Assembly (NCBI GenBank): GCA_943704495.1
Contig: CALSCR010002899.1
Location: forward strand, 1 to 26,351
DNA length: 26,351 bases
Source of the DNA: Pigoraptor chileana
Lineage: Eukaryota; Opisthokonta; Filasterea
Direction: 5' to 3'
In this document: positions 11,901 to 23,293 of the stretch, one piece after another
How positions within the stretch are numbered: the first letter of the stretch is position 1
How the letters are laid out: the number at the start of each line of letters is the position of its first letter
Notes under the pieces: generated by a model
What the model saw: the letters and a program-made list of their open reading frames with translations, nothing else
Database searches by the model: none
Told to the model about the DNA's origin: nothing
Translations under genes and position numbers: made by a program

Positions 11901-14266
11901 ATCGCCAGGGCAGTTATCCATCATCCTCCCACAGACGCTACAATTGCCATTGTCTTGGATGAAATCGAAATTCCACATGCCATGCCAGACGGCGACGAGG
12001 ACGCAGAATTGTCCAAACAAAGCATTCCGCCCCTTGAGCGATGTCCCAAGCCGACAAACAAGCCCGACGTTGCATACGATGTCAGGGATGACAATCTCGG
12101 GTACAGAATGCAAGTACGACAACAACAAGAAGACGCTGATGTTAGCCGGCCGCTCGGTTGCGGCGACAGGAGAAAAAGTGAGGGACACCTCGGCGACGGT
12201 CACTCTTCTGCAAGCGGCCGCTCCAACTCGTCGGTCAAGCGTGTCAATGCACTCCGCCGCATTCTCGTTGAGACAAACAACAAGGGACTCAGCCCAGTTC
12301 TGCGCACCTTCCGCATGGTCGTCCTGTTCACTCTCGCTGCACTCGTCGCCATGGCCATTGCCCAGTATGTTGTCGAGAAGCAGGAGATTCAAACCGTCCG
12401 CGCAAGCTTCGATGAGCTGACGACCGTCGGAGACATTCGCTTCAACGCAATCTCTGCGGGACTGTTTGCGAGATTCCTTTCACTTGCCAACACTGGTCTG
12501 AAGCCAAAGTCGCAGATAGATTTGTTTCGGAATAGACTCGCTGCCACATTGGAGGGGTGGGTACGCAGATGCCCTCGCCAATGTTAGTGTTGCCATGTTA
12601 ACTTCTGCTTCACCAGCCAATGACCCCAAATGGGTGTCAGCCAAAGATGCACTGTGCAGCAGCCGCGGTGAGACAGGCAGCTAACGCGTCTCTCAAAACA
12701 CCCACAAACTCGTTCTGCTTTTTCTGCAGTCTCGACAGTGGCTACAAGAGTATAATGGCCAGAGTTCCCCAAATGTCCACCCGAAACCGCGCGCTCTACC
12801 AAACACTGTCGCTCAACATCACCACCGCATTTGACCTTGCCACGCTCAAGTTGATCGCGCGTGAGACAACTCTCGCTGAGGCGCTCAAAACGGACATTTC
12901 GCAGATACGGCAGCTGCTCAATACCAACACCACGGGGCTCTCCATCAGTGAAAGCATCTATCTTCTCCCGCTTATCAACGGCCTGGACTCAAGCCAGTTT
13001 TCAAGCGCCATGAACTCCTCTTCGACATTCACGTGCCAGCAGGTCGACACCAGCATCGACGAGATGGGGCGCAAGTCTCTCGCCATCTGCGTGTCTGGAC
13101 TCGTAGTTGCCCTTGTGCTTTCCGTGTTCGTCATCCTCCCGACCATTCTCTATGTCGAGCGGACAAGCGAGAACACACTGCGCGTGTTCGAGGAGGTCCC
13201 CAGGGACACGATACGCAAGATGCGCCACCGATGCAACAAAAAAGTGAAGGAGTTGCAAGAAGATAACAACAGCGGCAGTGAATCCGACTCGGAAAGCGGC
13301 GAGGGCGACGGGCCTGAAGAGAGCGGGCGCGCCACATACCGCAGTGGTCGTCGCAGGCTATCAACCGCACCCAAAGAGATGGCGCAACGGACAATGGTCT
13401 TCACGCGGTCTTGGAAGTACGTTGCGAAAATGGCGCTTAAGATTAGCGCATATTTGGTGCTCGGCGTCGTATTCTTCTCGCTCACTTACTATGTTGGCTA
13501 TGTGTCCATCGAACGCGACCTGCGGGAAGGAGCAGTGCGCGCCAACTACGCCACATACATTCGCACATCCGCTCGGTCGGTCCTGTGGTCCACACTGGAT
13601 ACGAGTGCGGGCCTGACCCCGGCATCTGTTCTCGCCAGCATATTCAATACTGCGAAATACGAGCTCAGCGAGATCAGTCGTGGGCTTGAAATTGGAAGCG
13701 CCGTGTTTGAGATCCCGCCGCAGCGAGCACTGTCCGGCAGCCATAACAGTCTGCTGTACGACAATGCATGCCAAGTGCTGGATGTCGCTGTCGCGAATGC
13801 AACCATTCTCAGCGACTGCGAGCGCATAGGCAACGGCATTTTCGAGGACGGGCTGTCGCAAGCAGTCGTGTGGTATCTGTCGCGCATTTCGCAACTTTAC
13901 GACGTCCCCGGGGTCAACTTCACCGGCGCAGATACATTCAATTTCTTGAACCGAGTGGACGTCGTTGAGATAGAACGGCTCGAGCACGAGTACCTACAGC
14001 CTGCCCTGCAGCAGTCAGTCGAAGAGTACACAGCACGTATAACCAGCCTGATCTCGACACGAAACAGCAGTTTCCTAGCACTGCTGCTCACGTTTATCAT
14101 CCTGTCGGTTTTCGTTTACGTTGTGATATACAACCGGTTGATTCACTCGCTCGATGTGGAGATGAAGAGGACGCGGTCGATGATGCTTATGTTGCCTGAC
14201 GACATACTTGGGCAAATGACGTGGCTGGATGCGTATATGTCGGAGCTCGCGGGTCGCCATGTATGA
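8927..14266 (+). CDS. TmcB-like polytopic membrane protein with PAS domains
   Basis: Very large membrane sensor-like protein, about 1670 residues. Exons 8927-11032, 11187-12556, 12730-14266. The N-terminal third has about eight membrane segments (near residues 62-83, 117-137, 155-172, 196-217, 240-256, 264-285, 297-317, 325-345). A cytoplasmic helical/TPR-like region follows, ending in FRTLLRMSPDSPQVCRMYAN and KVRYLNKAAMLE, the hallmark of the TmcB-like family. Then come two PAS-like units: about 630-725 (TVNASAMRLFGC, split by intron 1) and 735-830 (FALVNDDGFIVGCTANCLALYP). Further membrane segments near 1079-1098, 1276-1301, 1394-1417 and 1606-1629 bound two long, probably external loops. 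A Ser/Asp/Glu-rich cytoplasmic patch lies near 1340-1358. ATG 8927 is the first in-frame ATG. Stop is TGA after GRHV; GTATGA there could be an unused donor. Ligand and output are unknown. Confidence 0.85.
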
Positions 14267-15040
14267 TCAGCTCCCTGTTGTTATTGAAGTGGATTTATGT
14301 TTGAAGGGTTTGTTCTGCGCTTTTTTGGTCCTGTTTGTATCAATAACCACATTTTTCCACATGCACTCGGCTGTCTCATAACAACCCGTCAGATAGACAT
14401 ACACGTTTACACACAGGCACATGCACACATTATTCATTCTTATTAATACTCACTCGCAACTGCCATTCACTTACCAACGGGCCACATGACGAAACGTACC
14501 ACTGACAGCGCTACTTTCAGTGTCTGACCAGATAGAAATTTAGGCCGTCACTACCAACCGAACAGAAGTGGATTGGCGGATAAATGGACTCTAAAAGCTG
14601 TGTTGAGGCTTCACATAATCATGATTGAGAAGGAGAACGAACTGGCCCAATAATGTCTGTCAGTGGATGCCTGTGTCAATAATCGCTCAGGGATCAATCG
14701 GCACTGACGTTCAACTTGAAAGAAATTCGGGTAAATAATCCCAAATTCCGTCGGTAGTCTGGGTTGTCCAAAGTTGATGCGGCACAGATATTGCCAGTCA
14801 CTAAGCTTAGCAACTGCCTAGCATTGTCACTTCATCTTCATAGGCACTCCGAACGCTGGTTTTGCACCCAAAGTTCATTGGCCCAGAAGGTCAGGGAATC
14901 CCACACGTACACACTGCGGCACATCCACCGAGATGGACGCACGTGCACACGGACGCAATGGCCGTAGAATGCCGTAGAATGAGCACGCCACAGAGGGTGT
15001 GCAGTTCGGCGTTGCTCAGTCGACGACCTAACACGCGCGC
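14267..15040. other. Tail-to-tail spacer between the TmcB-like gene and LARS
   Basis: 774 bp between two convergent stop codons; it holds both 3' UTRs. No coding match, RNA gene or AATAAA hexamer near either stop was seen. Small-scale content: a CA-rich stretch near 14395-14430 and a 10-bp tandem duplication at 14961-14980. Confidence 0.5.
14961..14980. repeat. 10-bp tandem duplication
   Basis: GCCGTAGAAT occurs twice head to tail. Simple replication-slippage product in the spacer downstream of LARS. Confidence 0.85.
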
Positions 15041-18000
15041 TCATGCAAAGAAGGCAAAGGGCTTCCCGGGAATGCAGCCCTCGCGCGCCTTCTCATCGAG
15101 CTCGGCAGCGGGCTTGACGGCAATGTCGCTAAGCTTGAGCTTCTTCATAAGATAGGAAATGTTGTCCGTGATCACCTTTTCCTCATCAAAGGGCAGGGAC
15201 AGATTCATTGCCCCTGGGCCCTGGTCGCGCACGGCGTCCTGCGGGTGTCAGGCGGGCGGGCGGTGAGTAAGGGTGAGAAACTTGGCAAGATACACCGACA
15301 GAAAGTAGGTGGCGACATCCATTTCCTCTCTCTGTCTCTCTGTCTCTATCTCTATTTGTTGGAGTCGATGGGCTTATGCCTAAGGCGTTTTGAGTACTGA
15401 AGGTCTCTATCTCTATTGTGGAGTCCATGGGCACCACGCACAAGCCACTGGGATGAATATTGCGTCTCGCGTTCCGCTTAGAGTCAGAGCAACAATGCAC
15501 ACCGTCACCTCCACATTTGCACAATAGCTGTTGTGGCGGTCGTCAATCAGTTGACGTCACATACCTTGACAAACTGCACAAAAGGCATGAGCTTCTTCAT
15601 GTGCGGCTTGATCACCGGCAGGTCCTTCAGCTGCTCCAGTATCGCCTTGTTCTCGGGCAGGCCAGTGGCAGGCTGCCGAGGCAGAGGAAAATTGCATTCG
15701 CATTGATTATCATTGGTGTGACGACTGTGCCAGTCAACCCAGTCTACCCAGGCGTCAAATTACCTGACGTCTACCAATGCCACAATAGAGTGCATATCGA
15801 GGCCACCCATCATTGAAGACAAGAAAGGTTAAGTAAAGATGGGTGGGAGAGAACGCGGGAACATCAAACAGCGATGGCACCACCCACCGTGTACAGCGCC
15901 CGCATGACATCAAGCGTCTTCTGCTGCCACTCGGGATAGCTCGAGGAAATGAAGATTTGGCCGGTTGAGAGGCTTGCGGGCGGCGGGGCGGCGTTCTGGA
16001 GGACCACACAAACAAAACAGAAAGGCGCGCAGTCAGCAAAGGAATAGTGAACTTATAGTGAGGCACAATACACGCACGTGCGTAAACACAGAATTCAGCT
16101 TTTAAAAACCTGGTTAAGGAGCGCAGCGTGCATGATCAACAGCACAACAACACACAATATTGGAATCAGCGTACCTTTCCCTTCTGCTCATTATTACCAC
16201 GTCCGAATCGCGAGGATGGGTCACACAGACAACGATTTGTTAGTAATAGAAAAGCATCTTCGTGAATGTCGGTAACAGAAATACTCCTGATGGATGTACC
16301 GTCAGCAGAGCAAACCTCCCTCAAGGATGTACCAGAATGGCAACCACACAAGACAGCAGAGGACATGGGACGCCAGGCCAAAGCACACGAACCTTAGGCT
16401 GGAGGGCCTCCTTGATGCGGATGATAAAATCATGCTCCGCCTTCTCGAGGTAAGCGCTCGCAGAGAGGAGGGCGTCGTCGACGGGTCCTGCAACGGGGAA
16501 CGGCGACTTGACAGCTAGGCCGCTCTGGAATATGGAACACCGCACACAACGCATTAATGCCCGTTAAACAGGCAGCGGCGTGTGGTGAAGGCGCTCAACT
16601 AACGCATGTTCTATGTGATCACGGACGCACGCATGCACATACGCGCACACGCGCGCACACACACACGACACAAACATACGCGCACACACACACACACACA
16701 AACATACCTTCCCGATGAGTCCCCACAGGTGCTCTGCGTAGTGCGGGCAAATGGGCGCCAGGAGCAGCGCCTGGACTTCCACAAAGCGCTCAAACAGACC
16801 CGCGTGGAGAGCGCCACCACCGCTCGTCACTATGTCACGGTAACGATCCTTTGCCGACTGGAAGTCGAAAAAGCCTGTTTTGAGGGCGTCGCGGAAGAGC
16901 ATCCTGTGGTGCAATTAACGACCACACAGAAAAACGCAGACACAACAGAACGCACAAATGCATGAAGTGATGAATAGACGGATAAGTAAACGTAAGTTAT
17001 GTCACTCGTCTGGCGTATGGATGTGATGTAAATCCATACAATGGTCTCAATCAACTGTACACCATGCTAAGTTGATTATCCCTCAGAGTAACACTCATAA
17101 GGGTTCCTATTGAAGTCGAAAACAACACACCATGCCACAAAACCGATGCAGCACAACACAACAACGTAAAGGGCGCGGCAAATGTGCAAACAGCGAAATA
17201 GCATGCATAATGCAGGTCAGAGTTGTGCGGTCCTATGTCCAACATGCACCCCACACACACGAGCGTTAAAACACGAAGGGGAAACACGACGCACTTTGAG
17301 TAATTTTCGTCGGTCCGTGAAATTGCCCTGTTGATCTCGCTCTCAAACACACGTTCGGCGAATGTCTCAACAGGACCCGAGCGCAACGTGTCCTTTGCGG
17401 CCAGCGTCTCCTGCGAATCGAGAAGCAGCGGCAAAGTAACAGCAAGTAACGAGCACGCGCACATACCAAACACACACAGAGCAATTTCAGACAAAAGAGT
17501 TAGAAGTGGCGGATTGCAACAATATACCAGCCTTGGCGGACGGAACAAACAAACACATACACACAACACACACACATAAACACAGCACAAAACAAACCAC
17601 ATAACTTTCCCTACACAATACACACTGCACTTCACCGCACACAAACAAGTAACCACATCCATCACGCACATCTATCACATCCATCACAAGCCAGCACATG
17701 CAGCACACAAGAGCGTCCGGCCAACACACACCTTGATCCACTCGAGCAGTGTGTAGAGACGCAGAATGCCTGCGTTTGCAGTATCGTCGACAAAGTTGGC
17801 GTCCTCGAGGGTGTCGCCCGCATCGGCGAGGGCAAAGCGCATTGCGTCGGCAGAGTACTCGTCAATGGCATCCGCAAGCGTCTTGAAGTTCCCTGTGCTC
17901 TTGCTCATCTTCTCAGAGTTGATCAGGAGATGTCCGTTGGCGCGGACGGCGCGGGGCCAAAGCGCACGGTCCGGCCAGATTGCGACGTGATTGTAGAGGA

Positions 18001-18226
18001 AGAACGTCAGGTGGTTGGGAACGAGATCCTTCCCGGAGACGCGCAGATCAAGCGGGTACCAGTAGTCAAACTCGGCGCGCATCTTGTCGAGGGACTGCTG
18101 GGGAATTGCAATGGAGGCGTCGTATGCTCCCTTGCAGAACACGTAGTTCCATGCGGCATTCGACATGTCCTCCGCGCGAATGCCAAGGGGGCCACCCGTG
18201 CTGCCGTCGAGCGCGCTTCCTGCATG

Positions 18227-18287
<61 letters not shown>

Positions 18288-21200
18288 TGTATTTGTGTTT
18301 GTGTTTGTGTTAGTATTGGTATGTCTGCGCTTGCAAAGCGATAAGGGTGCACGGACAAAAAATTATAATCCTAGTTTTGATCACAATCCGAGAAAAAAGA
18401 TCTGACCTTGGAGGAGATGCGCGATCGTGTAGTACGCCATGTAGATTGTCGAGTCCGACAGCGACTCGATGAGATACTTTTCGTCCCACGGAACACGCGA
18501 TCCAAGACCATACGAGCGCGAGCACGCCCACTCGTGCAGCCAGTCGAGCGTCTTGCGGAAGTTGTTCATCGTATCGTCGTTAAACGTCTCGAGCTGGTCG
18601 AGAGCACTGAGCACATGCAAGGCGGTGTCCAAGTATGTGTGAGGTTATGTATGCACCCATGTATGCGTGCGTGTGGGCATACGTGGATCTCCTTTACCAA
18701 GCCCTCTCCCTCCCCCCTCCCCCCTCCCCTCGCCATCTCCTTCTTGCCCTCTTCCTAATGCAAATAGCGCGCCCCGTGACACTTACAGAGCGACCTTCTT
18801 CTTCCAGTCCTCATTGCCGTAGTCCAGATACCACTGGTCGCAGTCGGCAACAATGCACTCGTCGCCAGAGCGCGACATGACCTGCTTCTCAGGCTCAAAG
18901 TAGCGGACAGCAAGACCCTCATCGATCATTTCCTATTCGTGTACACACAAAAGGCCGCGGGGGTGGGGGAAGGAATGGAGGTTGATTTGCAACTGAATTG
19001 AGCACACAGACTGAGGACCAGAGCGTGGGACACCGATTTGTAAAATTCGGGTCCTGCATGCTCATGTACTTAGTAGAGGGAGAAAGCACGGCGACAAAAA
19101 CAACACAAAAATTCGTGGCCACACCTTCCGGATGATCGGCTTTGCGTCCTGAACCCTCTTGCCCTTGTGCTCGCCGACAAGCATGACGCCCTCAGTGAAG
19201 CCCTGGCGAATTCAACAAGGGGGTAAGTAAGGTTGCATGCGGTCAGATGGCCTGGGTGCAAACAAAGAATACAGCGGGAGATTTCATCGAGGCTAGGCAC
19301 ACACACACACGCGCGCGCGCACACACACACACACACACACAGACCTTGAGATAGACCATGTCCTTGGCCTCGTCGAGCAGATCGCGGTCGTTCTGGCTCC
19401 TGATCTTGAGGTCGTCGCATGCCTTGACGGCGCACAGATTGCCAAACCCAGGGACCTCAATGATGGGGACGGGCTGAAACGGCAGGACCATTTCGTCGCG
19501 GATGCCATACTTCTCGCGGAGAGGTGGCTTCTGGATGAGGTCGCGGAGGGCGGCGTAGTCATCCGGGGCATCCGACGGCACTGACGTCACCACACCCGTG
19601 CCCTTGTCTTCCTTGATTGTGAGCATTGGAAGCGCATACACTGTCGCGTAGACTGAGCGCGGGGGCGAGAGAGCGGCGCCAAGAATGGCCTCGCCCTTGA
19701 ACGTCGCAAGCTCAACCACCTCGCCGTACTTCGGGGACAGCTTCTGGAAGGCGAGATTGCGCGCGGCGCGGCGCGTGCACACAAACACGTCCTTGTCGTT
19801 GATTTGGTACGCGCCATAGGTCATGTCTGGTCGCACCCAGCAGTTCGTCTGGCCATACCTGCGATAGTGCAAAGATGCAGCCCGTCGGGCGTTCAGCTCA
19901 TAAGTTGCATGATAATTGCGAGTCAAACGCAACACAACACCCAGTGCACAACAGCACGCAGACACAAAAACAACAACCCACATGGTCTCGGGACGAAGAG
20001 TGCCCGCAACGAGGAAAACGCTCTTTCCCTCAAAGGCGGGTCCAGAGAGGGCGGCGGGCACAGGATCCACCACGCGCAGCTTGATCAGCGTATACTCCTG
20101 CGGCGCGACCCCCTCGCCGGTCTGGCGGTCGTGGTCCATGCAGGGCTGTCCATCCTTGGCAGAGTAGATGGTCGGGCGCTCGCCAAACTTGATGTATCCA
20201 AGCTCCTTCAGCTTGGAAAACTGCCACCGCACAAACGAATCGTAAAAAGGGTTCACGGGAGTCGTAATAAACGAGCGGCGCCAGTCGGCCTTGAGTCCCA
20301 TGCGACGCAGATCCTCCTGTTTGCGTGCGCGCACGATGCACAGAGGCAGGAGACGTCAAAGCATGAAAAATGCGGATGACAAAGAACGCAACAAGCAATA
20401 CTCCTCACAATGCAGCCACATCACACAACCACAACGTAGAGGGCACGCATTCAAGCACACACGCAGCCCCACCCCCCCGCACCTGCGCCATGGGAGGGAA
20501 GTACTGAAGCCAGTAATTCGCATCGGCAAAGTTTTTGATTTCGTCGTCCTTCAGACCAAGCGACTGCATGATCCGCCACTGGTACTGCTGGCCGCCCGTC
20601 TTGGCAGCGACCTTGCTGTGTACCTGTGGTAGAAATGGTGATTGCAGCCAGTTGAGCAAGGATGCACACAGTGCAACATACGACAATCAGCAATATGGCA
20701 GTTAGGTCACTGGCAATTCGATGGGCGGAGTTGTGCTTGCACCACAATAAAGTAAGCACCGGTATTTGTCAAGAGACACACTGGTCAGGTCACGATATTA
20801 GGCGGGGAATCGCTCCACTGTGTTCTCAATTGAGCTGCAATTAGTAGTGCTCACCAAACACACAAATGGGACACACTAACACACATAACACGTAATACTG
20901 ACCTTCTTTGCGGGCTTGGTGGGATCGGCCCTTTCCTTTGTCTCGGGCTCCTCCGCCTTCTCCTCCGGGGCTGCGGGTAGCAACAAGCAACATGATATAT
21001 AAAAAGGAACATATATGAGACACCGATACGCACGCACCGGTCCACCAGCAAGCCGCAGTGAAGAACGCAGAGATGTGCCAGCTAGTCACATTCCTTTGCG
21101 CTATGCCTTAGCGCTGCGCCCATACTATACACGTGAAAAGAGTTATGGAGATCATTTGGCCCACTCCATCCGCCCACAAGCAAACCCACCAATGCATTCT

Positions 21201-22018
21201 ACTGGCACAGCACACAGCACAACAACGTAACAAGATTGCAAGAGTGTCACTTAACGCCCCGTCATGCAAACACAAACAAGCAACAAGAGGATCCACTCAC
21301 GCGGGAAGACGGGTGGGAAGCCGTAATCCTCAATTTCGCGTTTGAGTTTGTCAGCGCACGCCTGGATGAAAAAAAATGCATGGTGAGAAAAATGGCATCA
21401 CTGGCATAGAAAGTGGGAGCATCAGGACCATCGATGGCGAATAAAGTTACAAATATCAAGCCACACTCTGCACATCACATACAAACAAATACATGCACAT
21501 ACATCACATACAAAACCACATCCACGTCCAACCACATATACTGCACAGCCACAAACCTTGATGGGCATGCCGGTGCAGTGAAACGCAAACGGAAACAGGC
21601 ACCGCTTCCCCTTGAGCAGATTGTATCCAACAGCAAACTCGCACTTTGTCAGCGAAAAGGTGTGGCCAAGATGCAGGCGGCCGTTCATGTACGGATAGGG
21701 AAACGTGACAAAGTACTTCTCGTCGTCAGCCTTCCGTCCCTCCGGAGCGGCATCCGACTCGAACGCGTGTGCGGCCGCCCACTTTTGCTGCACATCGCGC
21801 TCGATCGCAAGCAGCGCGTCACGGCGCGCCGTCTGTAAACAGATATTGCAGCAGTTTAAACCAATTGCGGCGGTTGAGAGAACGCAAGTCACTTTGGGGT
21901 GGATTGTCATTGATACACGCGCGAAATCAAAATCATAGTGGACCCCCCCACCCCGGCTCATAACATGCAAACAAAGTAGACCACTGACCGGCCTCGCAGT
22001 GCCCGCGGACGAGTCCAT
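15041..22018 (-). CDS. LARS: Cytosolic leucyl-tRNA synthetase
   Basis: Class Ia synthetase that charges tRNA-Leu in the cytoplasm. Exons on the minus strand: 22018-21989, 21832-21557, 21361-21301, 20970-20903, 20623-20483, 20316-19982, 19858-19345, 19202-19125, 18932-18787, 18606-18407, 18219-17732, 17410-17295, 16903-16708, 16524-16393, 15995-15888, 15672-15565, 15238-15041; about 1064 residues, near the yeast length (1090). Catalytic HIGH motif is HLGH at residues 64-67; KMSKS at 720-724. The CP1 editing domain is present: TLRPETM|YGQT (the Met codon is split by an intron) and [16 protein letters not shown] with the conserved Asp, so proofreading is expected. Eukaryote-type C-terminal region follows ([21 protein letters not shown], ending GKPFAFFA). 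Exon 1 is only 30 nt. Exon 4 is Lys/Glu-rich, like the charged insert of other eukaryotic LeuRS. Good start context (AAATGG). Confidence 0.96.
15342..15432. repeat. Diverged direct duplication in the last LARS intron
   Basis: A TCTCTATCTCTATT block followed by GGAGTCSATGGGC occurs at 15342-15373 and again at 15403-15432, about 60 bp apart, inside the intron 15564-15239. The copies differ by a few bases. It looks like local duplication on a CT-rich background. Confidence 0.7.
16624..16707. repeat. CA/CG-rich tract at LARS intron 13 donor
   Basis: On the LARS sense (minus) strand the intron begins GTATGTTTGTGTGTGTG and continues as GT/GC-rich sequence for about 80 bases. The donor is fixed by frame (WGLIGK then SGLAVK). 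Confidence 0.85.
18229..18311. repeat. (GTTCGT)n hexamer microsatellite in LARS intron 10
   Basis: About nine perfect GTTCGT units (18231-18284) grading into GTGTTT units. On the LARS sense strand it reads ACGAAC repeats and ends about 8 bases before the acceptor CATGCAG at 18220, again replacing a polypyrimidine tract. It is open in several frames, which gives artificial peptides. Confidence 0.9.
19299..19342. repeat. (AC)n(GC)n(AC)n tract at LARS intron 7 donor
   Basis: (AC)6(GC)5(AC)10 on the plus strand. On the LARS sense strand the intron starts GTCTGTGTGTGT, so the repeat abuts the 5' splice site at 19344. GC within GT/AC tracts is prone to Z-form DNA. Confidence 0.9.
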
Positions 22019-22240
22019 TTCTCAAGCCAAACCGCTTGTCAATTGTGTAGTTGTTGGCACAACCAAAATCAAATCATACAATTCATAAGCTCTCGGAATG
22101 CTTTCATGAGCATTAGTTCATGTTCTGTACACCCCCGCTTGCATGCACACCCGCTGGCATCACAGGTGGATGTCTGACCACTGAAACGGCTGAATCTCCA
22201 GTCTGTCGTCGGCGTGTCACGCATGTGCATCGCACCCCGG

Positions 22241-22260
22241 ATGTCACATGATGTCACATG
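22241..22260. repeat. 10-bp tandem duplication ATGTCACATG
   Basis: ATGTCACATG occurs twice in tandem. Each unit contains TGTCA/TGACA-like half-sites, so it could be a paired binding site upstream of LARS, or slippage. Confidence 0.8.
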
Positions 22261-23278
22261 ATGCAATGTCCATAATGACATCAGCCTACTTATCCAGACA
22301 ACAAACTTGATTGAAACTGGCAGTAGTTATTATAGTGAAGCTATGGCAAACCCAACAAATGTCTCTCCAGTGTCCATATGTTCGATAGTAATTTCAGACC
22401 ATTGACGAATACTATGACTAGCGCCGGGTCAGCCAAGGCCGCATTGTCGATCCGAGGCGGCGGCACTGACGACTGCATAATCTACTCGGTTGGCTCAGGC
22501 TGACTGCACTGCTTCTCTCGGCTCTTTGTTTCTCTCTTTGTTCCGGCGACTGGGTAGGGCCGTAAGTGTAATGGAGGAGTCCATGGCTATCACGTCTAAG
22601 CCTCCATAACGGGCTCTGCCCGCGGCGACAGCCGGCATTGCCACTCGTCTGCGGGCTCAGTCTGAAAACCGCCACACGCGGCCGCATTTTAACTGCACGA
22701 GGTGATATGGCACTGATTACGATCAGGCGCGGTTTCATTTGTCCGCCCGGCCGCCGGCGCGGCGGCCCGTGAGCCAGTACACTTTGTGTGGGTCCGTGTG
22801 CTGGCGCGGGCTTCAGTTCAGTGTGCCCGCAGTGGTGGCCGACGGCCCTCGGGTGCACGGCCGCCGGGCTCGGCAGTGCCGGGGAGACGGTCGCGGTCAG
22901 TACACGTCTACTGAGCTCTTGTGCGGGCCAACAACAGACTGCTGATTCTGATTTCAGGGACCGCGACTGAGCATCAGTCGGCCGCCGCCCGGCCCGCTGT
23001 CCGGCGATCACTGAGTCGGCCGGCCGGCGGAACTGAAACTATCAGCATCACTGACCGGGGGGCAACTGTGTGGTCGCGCACTCAGGCAGTTTTGATACCC
23101 GCGGGCACCAACGACCTTCAGTCGGCCGCGACGGGATTTCTGATGTTAACCGTCACTGATTAAATGGAATACTGGCCACTGAGCCGCGGGCCGGCGTAAA
23201 ACTTTAGGTAGGTCGGTGTTTGCTGTCACGTGCCTATTGCCTATCTGCAAAGATTTGTCGTGAGCCAACGCGAATTGG

Positions 23279-23293
23279 CCCTAACCCTAACCC
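23279..23293 (-). promoter_or_regulatory. Interstitial telomere-type motif (telo-box-like)
   Basis: CCCTAACCCTAACCC, two and a half copies of the TTAGGG telomere repeat on the minus strand, 193 bp upstream of the ALKBH2-like start codon. Short motifs of this kind act as telo-boxes in promoters of some eukaryotes, bound by Myb-type telomere-repeat factors. That role is only a possibility here. Confidence 0.45.

Noticed and set aside
10234-12392. Long minus-strand frames (265 and 285 codons)
   Set aside because: Antisense to the TmcB-like gene, whose sense frame is supported by membrane segments and PAS motifs.
18228-18311. Hexamer array as a possible CRISPR or minisatellite gene
   Set aside because: Units are contiguous without spacers and the array lies in a LARS intron of a eukaryotic gene; it is a microsatellite.
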